NCBI GenBank assembly: GCA_003116975.1
Contig: BGKB01000175.1
Span: forward strand, 98,889 to 162,888
Length of the DNA stretch: 64,000 bases
Direction: 5' to 3'
From: Aurantiochytrium sp. KH105
Lineage: Eukaryota; Sar; Bigyra; Thraustochytrida; Thraustochytriidae
Under the pieces are notes generated by a model. It was not told the origin of the DNA. It saw only the letters and a program-made list of their open reading frames with translations, and did no database searches. Below, piece after piece: positions 39,265-49,261 of this stretch. A program made the translations under genes and the position numbers. Positions within the stretch are counted from its first letter, which is position 1. Every line of letters begins with the position of its first letter.

Positions 39265-39311
39265 GGCGGTGACCCCTGGCGTTTGTTCCTGGCGGTGACC
39301 CTTGGCGTTTG
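39265..39311. repeat. Two copies of a 26-bp-period repeat
   Basis: GGCGGTGACCC(C/T)TGGCGTTTG occurs at 39265-39285 and 39291-39311 with one base difference. Confidence 0.85.
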
Positions 39312-39451
39312 TAGCGCAAAGGGTCCTTCCCGGTGACCTCACTCATAATTCAGGTACACACCCTCTATTTCACGCACGAGAACATCGATCAGCGATGCGA
39401 TGCCAGCATCGCGCTTCGCCGGCACTCTCGCGCCCGCTGCGCAATCTTTTT

Positions 39452-39459
39452 TTCTAGAA
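39452..39459. promoter_or_regulatory. Heat-shock-element-like TTCTAGAA, proximal
   Basis: Second identical TTCTAGAA core, exactly 200 bp after the first and about 330 bp upstream of the small HSP start codon. Functional role is inference. Confidence 0.4.
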
Positions 39460-39786
39460 ATTGATCGGATGCGCCACGCCAGCCAGTGGCAAGCGCCAGC
39501 GATGAGGTGCCTTTCGCGAAACCTGCCGCGCTCGTGCCGCAAGTGCCACCAGTGACCTGGCGAGTGAGCGGACGAGAAGATCGCGAAAGATCGCTGGGTT
39601 CAGGAAAAGTCGCGAAAGAAGACCTCGGGTCCTCGGGACTCCGACGATCCGACACGCCGCAAATGATTGAGGACGAGGATGCTCCGGCAGGCATGAGCGA
39701 GAGCAAGCAGACCCGAAACGAGCATCACAAGAGCTAAACAAAGCAAGCAAAGACAGAGAAAAAGAGCGAAAGAAAGAACCAAGAGA

Positions 39787-40350
39787 ATGATCTATCTTCG
39801 TGGCGGAGATCCCATCACCATGGCGCTCAATGAGCTCGAACGCGTCAACCGTGGCTCCTGCAAGCAGCGGCCCAATGCCGCTGGCTTTCCCATTGACGTG
39901 AGCGAGACCAAAGACAAGTACATTGTCAGCTGCGATCTTCCTGGCGTGAACAAGGACGATGTCAAGCTTGATCTCGAGCAGCGCACCTTGAGCATTTCGA
40001 TTGTACAGCCCCAAAAGCACAAGACCGAGGCGGCCAAGGACAAGAAGCAGGACGACACGCAGGACGGCGACGAGGCAAGCGCCCCTTCTTCGCCCACGCA
40101 CGAAGCCAAGGAGTCGGATGACCACGCCGAGACAAAACAGGAGGCTGCGCCCACGCACGAACCGGCTCAAGCGAAGCGCCAGGCGACAACCTTTTTGCTT
40201 CGCGAGCGCACGGCCCCGCGTGGCGGACGCAAACTTGAGTTTGAGTCGGAGCTCGACGCTGAGCACATTTCGGCCACATTCACCAACGGCGTACTGGAGA
40301 TCTCCGTCCCCAAGAAGCAGCCTGTCGTCCACAAGATTTCCATTGCCTAA
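39787..40350 (+). CDS. Small heat-shock protein (HSP20/alpha-crystallin) with internal acidic insert
   Basis: A 187-residue holdase chaperone. The alpha-crystallin domain starts at about 34 (FPIDVSETKDKYIVSCDLPGVNKDDVKLDL) and ends with the hallmark FTNGVLEISVPK (165-176). A C-terminal ISI (184-186) matches the I-x-I motif used in oligomer assembly. The domain is split: after LSISIVQPQ (68-76) there is a roughly 60-residue Lys/Asp/Glu/Gln/Thr-rich low-complexity insert before the second half resumes at TTFLLRERTAPRGGRKLEFE (134-153). The position corresponds to the loop between beta strands 5 and 7, which in plant and bacterial class sHSPs forms the swap loop. It is preceded by a gene-poor 4 kb with two HSE-like sites. 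The start is the first ATG; MTMALN-type alternatives (Met12) are possible. Confidence 0.9.
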   Translation: MIYLRGGDPITMALNELERVNRGSCKQRPNAAGFPIDVSETKDKYIVSCDLPGVNKDDVKLDLEQRTLSISIVQPQKHKTEAAKDKKQDDTQDGDEASAPSSPTHEAKESDDHAETKQEAAPTHEPAQAKRQATTFLLRERTAPRGGRKLEFESELDAEHISATFTNGVLEISVPKKQPVVHKISIA

Positions 40351-40924
40351 GCGAGCGTCTGTACATTTACAGGCCAAGCTCATCTCACGCTTCCAGTTGC
40401 ATGAGCCTACTCGAGAAGCTTACAAAGTCATGCTGGATGATTCTCAATGTCGATCATCGTCTCGCTAAATGGCCTTTAAGCGGGGAGACACGCTCAATGT
40501 CCTCTGCCATGTAATAAATTCTAAAAGTAAGAAAAGAGTTATTCCGATTTCATAGTCTGCTTCATAAGTCCGCTTGTGCCTTGTATCTCCAAGTTGTCAG
40601 TGAAACTTGTTGGGCGAAAGCTTGTGTCTCTTGATGGAAGTTTTTCTGAGCTCAACCGTGACGTTTCGGCCTCGTTAATTTATTAAGAACTCGAGTACGA
40701 GTTTACAGGTCTGTGAATTTTATTCTTCTTCTTTCTCCAATTCATGAGCTTGTCATGAACGAATAGAACAAATGAAAGAAGGAGCAATGCAAGACTATAC
40801 ACATCGGCAAGAGTAAAAACAGAATTCAAAGATTATCATAAATGAGGTCGAGCAGACGCACGCGAGTTCGCGTCATGTGCCCGTGGTCGGGGGGGGGGGG
40901 GTGTATATATGTACTACAACTAGG
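40351..40924. other. Convergent 3' region
   Basis: 574 bp between the sHSP stop and the next minus-strand stop, with lower GC and a G9-11 run at about 40890-40900. No gene was recognised. Confidence 0.5.
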
Positions 40925-42325
40925 TTAATTTGTGGTGCTGCGCACAATTCTGCGAGAGACATGTACAGAGGCATTGAAGCCATGGTGTTTGCTGGGGCTG
41001 CGAGGCTTTGCGGGCGGCTTGGGCGTGAAAGATGCGCCAGAGCCGTCGCAAGGAAGGTTGTCGAGATGAGCATCATTCTCACTCATCGAAAGGCTTCCGG
41101 CGCGCTCGAGGTGGCGCGCAAGTCGCACCTTGTTGTCAGCTGGTGACATGAAGGGTGCCCTATTGCACTCGCGCAGCGACTTGCGGACCGGAACAACGGG
41201 AGTACCCGTGATTGCGAGGCTTTCGCAAGCATCGGAGCGCACGAGTTCGCGGCTCGGCGCCAAAGTTCGGACGACGAGCCCGGAGCGCGGGCTCGGGGTC
41301 GGGGTGGATAAGGGATGAGAGCCGCGGTGGTGGCGCGGCTCTCGAATGGACTTGCGCAGCGGCGCAGGCGGGGTGACCGGGTCGTATGAAGGCGCTGTGG
41401 GCCGAAAGCGAGCCGTAGTGTCTACGCTTCGCTGCAAAAAGTCGATGGCTCTGAGGTTGGTCTCGACGCGCGGCGCCGTCATGGCGCGGCGCCTCGCGGC
41501 CCGGGTGGTTCCACTCGAGGGTTTTTGCTGCTGCTGTGATGCCGCAGGGGCGGGCGCGACCTCACCAAGAAGCAGCTGGAGCTTCTTGACGACCAGCGCG
41601 GCGTTGTTTGTGCGCTGGATCTCGTGCCGCACACTCTTCTCGAGGCGATTGTTCTCACGCGGCGCGAGCTCGGGGCAGTTAAGGCTTGCCCAGAGGCGCG
41701 TCTGCCAGGTGGACGTCGTGGGCACATCGCCGAGCGATCGCCTCCGCGTCTCTGGGCGCGGGCGCCGGCGGCGCTCGCACGTTCTCGCCGCGGGTGCCTT
41801 CGACTTCTTCATATCGTCCCTGCTGGGTGCCCATGCGCCATCCTGTTCTTGGGACTTTTGCTCTTCGCCCCCGTTGCTGCTTCCCCTGCGCCGCGATTTT
41901 GGCGGCGTCCGCGTCAAGGCGCGCGTGGTGGACATCATCATCGGTGCTTCCCCCGCTGCGCTCTGCCTGCGCACGGCCATGGTGCTGGCAACGGGGTTTG
42001 CTGGCTTACGGGTTCTCGTTTCCGCGTCAATCTCGTTGTGTTTATTATTGTCGGCGGTGTCGATGATGTGAAGACTGCGCCGCAACCGACAGCGACGAGA
42101 GGAGCCGTCCCCGTTGGCGCGTTGTGGCTCAGGTTCCGCGGTCGGTTCCTCTTCGAGAAGCAGGCTGTCCCCGCTCCGCTCACTCACGAAGACGGAGTCC
42201 TCGTCCGGGTCCTCGCCGCCACTCTCGCTGCGCAGGCACGCCGAAAAGGAGAGTCTGCGCGCGAGCGCGACGAGGTCCTCGGGGTCCTCGGCCCTGCGCG
42301 CCGCGTCCACTGCGCGCGGCGTCAT
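40925..42325 (-). CDS. Hypothetical basic, Ser/Arg-rich protein
   Basis: A 466-residue predicted protein I do not recognise. It is rich in Arg, Ser, Pro and Thr. It contains two copies of a similar motif, TPPAPLRKSIRE and TPVVPVRKSLRE, about 65 residues apart, plus further Arg-Arg-x-Ser sites (RRLSFSA, RRSLHII, RRSLGDV), which look like basophilic-kinase phosphorylation sites. One segment near the middle (ELAPRENNRLEKSVRHEIQRTNNAALVVKKLQLLLGE) reads as ordered helix. The N-terminal 60 residues are acidic. The start is the first ATG; the open frame extends 108 codons upstream from a non-ATG codon. The length in a GC-rich genome makes a chance frame possible, but the repeated motif and helix argue for a gene. 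No domain or function can be assigned. Confidence 0.5.
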   Translation of the reverse strand: MTPRAVDAARRAEDPEDLVALARRLSFSACLRSESGGEDPDEDSVFVSERSGDSLLLEEEPTAEPEPQRANGDGSSRRCRLRRSLHIIDTADNNKHNEIDAETRTRKPANPVASTMAVRRQSAAGEAPMMMSTTRALTRTPPKSRRRGSSNGGEEQKSQEQDGAWAPSRDDMKKSKAPAARTCERRRRPRPETRRRSLGDVPTTSTWQTRLWASLNCPELAPRENNRLEKSVRHEIQRTNNAALVVKKLQLLLGEVAPAPAASQQQQKPSSGTTRAARRRAMTAPRVETNLRAIDFLQRSVDTTARFRPTAPSYDPVTPPAPLRKSIREPRHHRGSHPLSTPTPSPRSGLVVRTLAPSRELVRSDACESLAITGTPVVPVRKSLRECNRAPFMSPADNKVRLARHLERAGSLSMSENDAHLDNLPCDGSGASFTPKPPAKPRSPSKHHGFNASVHVSRRIVRSTTN

Positions 42326-45300
42326 GCCGGGGCAAGTGAGCCTGGGGCGAAGCAATGAGAGCCCGAAAAGAAAGAAAAAAGGACAAGAAGAAGAGGTGAG
42401 GAACGGGAGAGAAAGCGGGCTTGGTGAGTGCGCTCGTTGTCGCTGGCTTCTGACTTGCCACGTAGGTGGCGGAAGGGCCACTTGCGGTTGTTTATTGTCC
42501 GGGAGAGTGTCTCTTTTTCTATGTTTCTCACCACCCGTCGCAGACTGGGCTGGTGAGGCGAGCACGAAAGAGAGAGTGGGAGAGAGGCTCAGATCAGTGG
42601 CCGACCGAATGGATGACGACGGTGCCTCGAACGAGGCCAAGTCGTGCAAAGTGAAGAACTGGCTGTGACTGGCTGTGCTGGCTGCGCTGGCTGGCTACCG
42701 CGTTGGTTGGTCGACTACAGGCAGGCAGGCAGGCAGGCAGAGAAGTAAGCGGCAACGTCAGCACCGGCTTCCTGTCTCGCCTTGCTTCCGTTGATGGCTG
42801 GAGTCTTCGTTCGTCGGTTGATTCGAGGGCGTCGTGGGCTCCCTTTGTTCTCCTACGCGAGCGCTAGCCCAGACTGGAGGCTGCTTGCTTGTTTAATTGC
42901 GTGCGTGCTTGCTTGCTCAAGCTCGCTCCTCGTTTTCTTTCTCGAAAAATGCACCTGAAAGACCCCCTTGGGCAAGACGCTCGAAAGACCCGTGAAAGAC
43001 ACGCTCTGTCTTGCTCAGGTTCCGTGGGCGGTTGCACACTAGACGTGTCTGTAGCTGTAGCGAGCGAAGCAGGCGACGTGGCGCTTTCTTTCTCCGCCTG
43101 CGTGCACGATCGCGATCGCTCACTCGCTCGCTCGTTCGCTCGATGAATGGCGCGGTGCACGACCAGGCCACGTGTTACGCCCCGGCGTGGGCTCGGGTCT
43201 GGTCCTAGTCGAGGTCCTGGTGTGACGTACGCAAGGAGAGTTTCTTCGGCAGAACTGCGATGTGCGCGATGCCGCTCGATCGTTCTGGGAGCGCGACGTC
43301 GCGGTGCGGCGGTCTGCTATGCACGCGTGACCGGGTCGGGGCGTTGCGAGGACTTGCCGCGAGTCTGTCTGGCCTCGGACAAGACGCAAGCTTGCTTGCG
43401 TGTTTGTTTGTTGCGAGTGCGAACGTAGCGAGAGTGCTCTCGACCTGGCGCTCTCGCTCGGCTTGGGTTGTGGGTTATGCTCGCTTTCTTGGCTCTGATT
43501 TTCACCTCCTCGCTCCGCTTCGCTTCGGTGGGGCGCGCGGGAACTCTTTGACGCGTAGAGCAATGCCCACCAGAGCAGAGCAGTCCAGGAGAAAGGGAGG
43601 GAGGATAGCACGGGCCTCGCGGCGTCGAGGAGGCGCGTGCTGCTGCACGCACTGGCTGCAGCCTTGTGTAAGAAAGAGCTTCGCGTCAAGGGCTCCGAAA
43701 GATAGACAGAATACCCCGACTAAGACAAGACCCCCAATCAGTCAGTCAGTCAGTCCAGTCGCGGTGCAGCTGCACGGTCCCTTCCCTCGCTCGCTTGCTC
43801 GGTCAACGCCACGACCCCGGCTCTACAGTCCAGCGGCTGTCCGCGTGCCTGCAGCCGGCTCGAGCGCGCGCGGCGGGGAGTCTCTCCGTGTTCCGCGGCG
43901 GCCGCGGCTACTCCGAGGAGGGCAACTTCGTCGATGGAGTTTTGGTGGACTCCTCGTCGCCCTGCGCACTCGTCTCTCGATTTCAAATCCAAATTCAAAT
44001 TCAAATTCAAATTCAAACGCAAGCCCAATTTCAAAATTTAACCTCGAGCCCGAGCCAGCCACGTCAGCTCTCGCTCTCGCTATCAAACAGACAGACAGAC
44101 AGAACGGACACATGACCTAACCACCGCCAGCACGCTCCAACCACCGACGTTCTCTGCCGCGTTCCCGCCCCACCCGCGACACAGACTCGCGCGCAGCCCC
44201 CGTTCCGCACGCGTGTTCCCGTGTATGGCAGAGCTCTGCGCAACGCATTGGAGGGGTGCGGCGTGAGTACGCGCGGAAGGGGGGGGGGGCCGTTCTCTCC
44301 CGATAATAGGAATGTCGCGCCCAAGTTCGAGTCCTCCCGCGACAGCGAGCCTGTCTGCGACGCGACGCGACGCGAGTCCGCGCGGGCGGCGGAGAGGCCG
44401 CGGCGCGTGCGGGCTTATCGGAAACCGTAACGACGGTGGTTGAGTGAGGACGCGCCCGTTAGGCAGGTTTGCGAGCTTTTTGGCTTGCCTGGACCTGCGA
44501 AGAGGACGCCATGTAAAGTCCGGGGGTGGGCCAGATGGGACTCCAAGCGGCATGAAAGGTGTTTATCGAATTCGAGATTCGCGTCGCAGACGCGTACAAG
44601 AGGAGAGGAGGAGACGATGCGAGACGCGGTGGCCGAGCAGGGAGGGGAGGGGAAAAAACGTGAGGACTCGATGCTTTGGTCTTGAAAGAGCGAAAGCAAG
44701 AAAAAGAGCGAGCAGGCGCTGACTATGCGAGTCCGAGAGTGCACAGAGCGTGGTCACGAGTTACCGAGCACGTAGGGAAAAAATCGAACAGGGAAATAGG
44801 AGGGGAGGAAGAGCGACCGAGGAGGAGGCTGATGATGCAAGCAGGCAACGCTTCGTTCGTGTCGGGAGCGTTACTCGAACGAAGCGCTCTCACCTGCTGC
44901 TGCACATCGTCAGAGGGAAGGCAACACCAGCGAGCGAGCACGAGAGATCAAGTCTAACGTCTAGATGGGATTGACAGATGTGAAACGTCGCACTTTTCTT
45001 ATGAAACGCATGGCCCATTCACCCGGGGGAAAAATTCAGGATTGAGCTTGTTCATCGTTAGGCTCCATGGATGCTACGTGTAACGCATGCCACACCTCAG
45101 AACGTCGCAGCGTCGGATTTACTCACAAGAGCAACGGCTGAGCTTAACGACCTCGATTGCGAAGAGTAAGAAGTTGCGGGGAGACAACCATGGCGCCTTG
45201 TTGTTGAAGCACATCTTAGAATAGGCGGGCGGGCAAGGTCTTCATTACGTGGTTTCCCTGTTGACGAATTGGAGGTGAATGAAAAGACAGTTGAGGAAAT

Positions 45301-45733
45301 CACTTTCGCACGTTGATGCATTGATCAAAGGTCAAGGATTTTGCGATCAAAAGTACAGTGGCTTGGCTTATCTTTCCGCAGGGAGGTCATGGCAATGACC
45401 CGCCAAACATGAGACTGAATGCTTTCCCCTCTAAATGGCTTCAATGGGAATATTTTCATGTTCATTCTGCCTCGTTTTGCAGCAGGCTCGATAGTGGCGA
45501 TGATGCATACTTTTTCAAAAAGATCATAGGCCATGGACGCAAGAAAACATGATCATCCGAACGTCAGACTCAGCAAGCGAATCAAATAAAAGCCAGCGAC
45601 AGCCATCTACTTTTTCATCGAAGAACTCTGTTCTCTAGAAATCTGTACGAGTGAGAGAAAATGAACAAAATTACAGTGAGCTGGACTTTTATTTAGAAAA
45701 AACCAGAATGAATACCAGACTAAAGACAACCAT
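42326..45733. other. 3.4-kb gene-free stretch with microsatellites
   Basis: The left part is the leader of the hypothetical gene. Repeats: GCAG units at 42719-42740, (AATTCA)n at 43982-44017, AGAC units near 44089-44101, and a G-run near 44280. From about 44.95 to 45.7 kb GC drops; the longest frames there are under 80 codons. A diverged second copy of the 3' end of the 7TM-RGS gene lies at about 45605-45660. No gene was recognised. Confidence 0.5.
43982..44017. repeat. (AATTCA)n hexanucleotide repeat
   Basis: About six units (AAATCC/AAATTC) in AT-richer sequence embedded in GC-rich DNA. Confidence 0.9.
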
Positions 45734-47332
45734 CTACGTTTCCATCGAAGAGCTCTCTCCTCCAAGAGACTGAATCTGTGATCCAGACGTGGAGGTAATT
45801 CCTGGCTTGGATGCCGAAAATTGATCTGCGCGGAACCACTCATCAAAGAGAGGAGAGCGAAGAAAGCGTGGAAACGAGTCCGTCATGAGAAGCTTCTTGA
45901 TCTCCTCCTCGCAGACGTCAAAGATGTCCATTTCAGGCGGCAATTCGACGTCAGCCGAGTCAATCGCGCCGAGAAAGGGCTGAAGTTGCTCGCGCACGGA
46001 CCGTTTCTGTTCAGAGGAGACATTGACTTCGAGCATGCTGTTATCCTTGAGAAATGTGTTGTACAACTCGACAGCGCGCACAGCTGTTTCTCGAGCGGCA
46101 TCCTCGGCAGCGTTGCGAAAGGAATTCTTGTATCGTTGCACGGCATCGAGAAAGAGCATGTTCTCCATGCTGAACTCGCTCGCCAGATACTGCGAGAAAA
46201 CCTGCTTGAAGTCTGGTCGGTTCAGCGCCTGGTCGAACGTGTAGCCGCTCTTGAAATGCTCGAGACTCTTACGGTTGTATGTGTATGCGACCGGCACAAT
46301 GCACTGCACAATCTGAATTGCGTAAATAATAAAGACGCCAAAGTAATGGTAGTCAAAGGTGCCTTCTGTGCGCAGCGAGCCGGGGTCGATGAGCCCCAGC
46401 ACGGAGACGAGAAAGAGCAAGAGACCTAGGGTCCAGACAAGCGTGAGCTCGCGGCGAATGCCAAGTGGATCCGGGGCCCTGCGAATACGCCAGAGCATGC
46501 CTGTGCCAAGCACGAGAACAACGGCGCTTTGAACCCACACTGGCAGAAAAAGATAATTGCCCAACACGCATCCTGTACAGCCCTTGAAACCGTACGGCAA
46601 GGAAGCTGCCGCGCTTGCGAGAATGCCTGGAATGATTGCCATGAGAAGCAATATGGTCATGACAATGCCTGAAAAGACGCCTGATTGCAAAAAGTAGGCT
46701 GCGAGATTGCCAGCCCTTTGTCGCGATCTGAGCGCCTCGCTAATGATGCTACGTTTCTGCGTGGCGGCCACCAATTGTCGTTCCTTCTTTTCTCTCTTTT
46801 GCAGACGCGAGCTACGCGTCAACGCAGGAGCTGAGATTGGTCGGCACCCGCAGAAGACCCGCAAATAGGCGCTAATCTGCGAAAGCACCGAGGAAGGCGC
46901 AAACTGAGACTCGAGTCCATGCGAAGAGGACATTGACTCGGACTTGGCCCGTGTGAGCAAGAGCTGCTCAAACTGCACCCTCAGGAAGAAGTTTGTTAGA
47001 CGCACAGCCAGCGGGCCGGCGCCCAGACTGACGAGCAGGTAGCTGCACCAGAGAATGGCGTCGCAGGGCATTTCGCTGCGATTAATGTAATTGGCGAACG
47101 AGACGGCCACGACGCCGGCTGTAAGCCCGGCGCTGCTGGCCAGCATTAGTCTGAAGTGACGCTTTCGAAGGATTGGATGTTTTCTTCGCACCCACCACCA
47201 CGCCACGGACGTTGCAACGAGGACGAGCCAGAATACAAAGGTTGCCAGACCCACGTATCTGTTCGTCGTCGTCAGGTCCACTTGCTCAGGGTGCTCCTTC
47301 GGCGGGCAGACCCCTGTTGCATTCTCCGCCAT
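45734..47332 (-). CDS. Seven-transmembrane receptor-like protein with C-terminal RGS domain
   Basis: A 532-residue protein. Seven hydrophobic segments can be read: about 27-48, 60-83, 92-116, 209-245, 255-280, 298-318 and 333-358. The loop after segment 3 is long, with a basic/Ser-rich stretch. The C-terminal cytoplasmic part (about 365-500) is an RGS domain: FDQALNRPDFKQVFSQYLASEFSMENMLFLDAVQRYK, YNTFLKDNSMLEVNVSSEQKR, and FDVCEEEIKKLLMTDSFPRFLRSPLF, the last being the usual F-D-x-A-x2-x-I helix and C-terminal helices. RGS domains accelerate GTP hydrolysis by G-alpha. Fused 7TM-RGS proteins are known from plants (RGS1) and several protists. The start is the first ATG, with a short extracellular N-terminus carrying one Asn-x-Thr site (NAT). 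Likely plasma membrane G-protein regulator or receptor; the ligand is unknown. Confidence 0.9.
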   Translation of the reverse strand: MAENATGVCPPKEHPEQVDLTTTNRYVGLATFVFWLVLVATSVAWWWVRRKHPILRKRHFRLMLASSAGLTAGVVAVSFANYINRSEMPCDAILWCSYLLVSLGAGPLAVRLTNFFLRVQFEQLLLTRAKSESMSSSHGLESQFAPSSVLSQISAYLRVFCGCRPISAPALTRSSRLQKREKKERQLVAATQKRSIISEALRSRQRAGNLAAYFLQSGVFSGIVMTILLLMAIIPGILASAAASLPYGFKGCTGCVLGNYLFLPVWVQSAVVLVLGTGMLWRIRRAPDPLGIRRELTLVWTLGLLLFLVSVLGLIDPGSLRTEGTFDYHYFGVFIIYAIQIVQCIVPVAYTYNRKSLEHFKSGYTFDQALNRPDFKQVFSQYLASEFSMENMLFLDAVQRYKNSFRNAAEDAARETAVRAVELYNTFLKDNSMLEVNVSSEQKRSVREQLQPFLGAIDSADVELPPEMDIFDVCEEEIKKLLMTDSFPRFLRSPLFDEWFRADQFSASKPGITSTSGSQIQSLGGESSSMET

Positions 47333-47648
47333 CTTGAGCTGCTCAACGACTTGAAAGGCTCCCGCTTGCAGCCAAGCCCAACTTGTACGTCACGAACGGC
47401 CAGCAGCGTCCCGGCTGCTCTGCGTCCCCACGCGCCCCCCCCCCCTCTCCCCCCTCCTGCGCGCGACTGCGAGGTCCCGGGCGCGGCGCCGGTCGCGAGC
47501 GAGCGAGGGTTGGCCGACTGGTCTTTGCTTCGCTCTGCTCTGCTCTGCTTTGCTCCGCGCGGCCTCGCGTGCCTGGCGAGTAGTACGCAACCTTGCACGG
47601 GCCGCGCGAAGTGAGCGCGCTCTCCTCTTTTTCTTTTCCTTTTCGTTT

Positions 47649-47671
47649 TCTCTCTCTCTCTCTCTCTCTCT
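47649..47671. repeat. (TC)n dinucleotide repeat
   Basis: About 11 uninterrupted TC units roughly 320 bp upstream of the 7TM-RGS start. Confidence 0.95.
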
Positions 47672-48427
47672 GTGCTTGTCATTCGCGGCGAGAGATGACA
47701 CGCGCGGGGCGTCTTCCTTACTTACTTTCTTTCTTTCTTTCCTTGGATTTCTTTCTTTCCTTGCTTTAGCTCTCTTTCATCGCAGCTCGCTGAGGACCTC
47801 GTGGCGCCAGGGCCGGGCCGCAGTCGGCGAGCGGGAAGGGCCGCGATGGACGCGGACGGACGGGGAGCGGCGCAAAGAGGCCTGCCGGAGACCGGCGTGG
47901 GGCCGCGGCGCAAAGCGACTTTGGCGGGACCGATGCGATGTGGAGGACCTTTTTTTTTTTTTTTTTTTACTATACCTTTTTTTTGATCACGTGCGCGGGA
48001 AGTTGACGTGAGTCCGCGCCGTCGCTGAGGTCTCTGGCGGAAAAAGGGCCGTAGCAGCAACGTCGTGGAAACGAGCAGCAGCCTCGGGAGCGCAGGAAAG
48101 CCACGTAGCAGGGGCAGAGCCGTCCTCGGGTCAAGGAAAACAGGGCGCGTGCAGTGTTCGGCACGCGCGGCAGGGCAAGGCTGTTTATTTTGTTTTATTG
48201 TTTTCTCTCCACGCACACACCCTCTCACACACACTTGTTGATTTCAAGTTCTGTCCTGCTTCGCGCCCCTTTCGACGACGCGTTCATCCCGTCCGTAGTC
48301 GAGGGAGGCGGTCGCAGAGCACAAGTCCTGACTATGAGCTAATTCATCCCCCTCACGCTAGTGTACTACACGCATACTGCACGCAAAAGGACTGCCACCT
48401 AGCACTGCTGGCAAAGCGAAGGAAATC

Positions 48428-48549
48428 AAAGAGAGAAAAGATTCCAGCGGCTCCGTCCCGCTTATTTATTGTCAAAGAGAGAGAAGTTTTCAGCGCCTCC
48501 GTCCCGCTTATTGTCTCGCCTCGCCTCGCCTCGCCTCGCCTCGCCTCGC
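48428..48549. repeat. Tandem duplication followed by (TCGCC)n
   Basis: Two copies of a roughly 44-bp unit containing CTCCGTCCCGCTTATT (48428-48473 and 48474-48515), then seven TCGCC units to 48549. Confidence 0.85.
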
Positions 48550-49006
48550 GCGCTGCCTTTTAGGTCGCCGCGCATCACCGAGACCTGCCAGGCAGGTCAC
48601 TGCAGCTCGCGCAAAGCGGCCTCGCCTGAACCTAGTCCTGGACGAGCGTGGGAGCGTCCACAGAGCAGAGTCCAGGCTGCGCGAGCGAACGGGGGATCGA
48701 GGTCCAGCCTGAGTCTTTAAAGAAAACAGAGAAACACAAAGGCAACAGAAGTATCACTTTCCTTCGAGCGAGCGCGCGCCCGGACACACGTCGCGTCTCG
48801 CCTCGTTTCGACCCGCACGTCGCAGCCACCCGCCGCGGGCCGGCCGGCCGGCAGGATGGGTGGGCGGGTGCCTGTGCAGGTGCCCGCCAGCCCCCTCGTT
48901 CATTGGCGCGGGCCGCTCGTGCAGCCACAGGCGTCCGCGGAGGTGAGGGGACCGACGTCAGTCAGTCTGTATGGGCGACTGTGAGTGGCGCGCCGGCACG
49001 TGCAAG

Positions 49007-49048
49007 CTCGAGCATGGGCTCGAGCATGGGCTCGAGCATGGGCTCGAG
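49007..49048. repeat. 12-bp tandem repeat CTCGAGCATGGG, 3.5 copies
   Basis: Three perfect copies plus a partial; each contains the CTCGAG palindrome. Confidence 0.9.
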
Positions 49049-49261
49049 CGAGCGTACTGTGACAGCGAATGGCGAGACAGAGCATTCGTCTAGCTTGCCA
49101 GAGTTTGGTTGGTGTGGCAAGGCGCGGCGCATGATGCAAGCTCTCGATTGGCTGCGAAGGTGCTTGGGGAGGATGCAGATGGGCCATCATCATCAGCAGG
49201 AGCAGCAACAGCACCAACATCGCCACCGCCTGTCTCTCCTTTTGTTTCCCATTGAATATCA

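Larger units (their letters stand above)
35770..39786. other. 4-kb gene-free stretch with multiple short tandem repeats
   Basis: The PP2C leader and promoter lie on the left and the small HSP promoter on the right. The first 2 kb is extremely GC-rich, with open frames on all strands that are Arg/Ala/Ser/Pro-rich and without domains. Repeats: (GATC)n at 36468-36489, TTGC-type units near 37320-37340, GGAT units around 38054-38100, ATCC/ATGC units at 38351-38392, a roughly 42-bp repeat at 39020-39139 and a 26-bp repeat at 39265-39311. GC drops after about 38.6 kb. No gene was recognised. Confidence 0.55.
47333..49261. other. Intergenic, 7TM-RGS / WASH
   Basis: 1.9 kb; the left part is the RGS leader/promoter and the right part is WASH 3' sequence. 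Repeats: (TC)11 at 47649-47671, TTTC units at 47725-47760, T19 at 47950-47968, a 44-bp tandem duplication at 48428-48515, (TCGCC)7 at 48515-48549 and a 12-bp repeat at 49007-49048. No gene was recognised. Confidence 0.5.

Noticed and set aside
39020-39311. CRISPR-like array
   Set aside because: Copies are imperfect and directly adjacent with no unique spacers, and the genome is eukaryotic.
38983-39336. 117-codon frame with repeated hydrophobic segments
   Set aside because: The apparent repeats are the roughly 40-45 bp DNA tandem repeat read in one frame; no other support.
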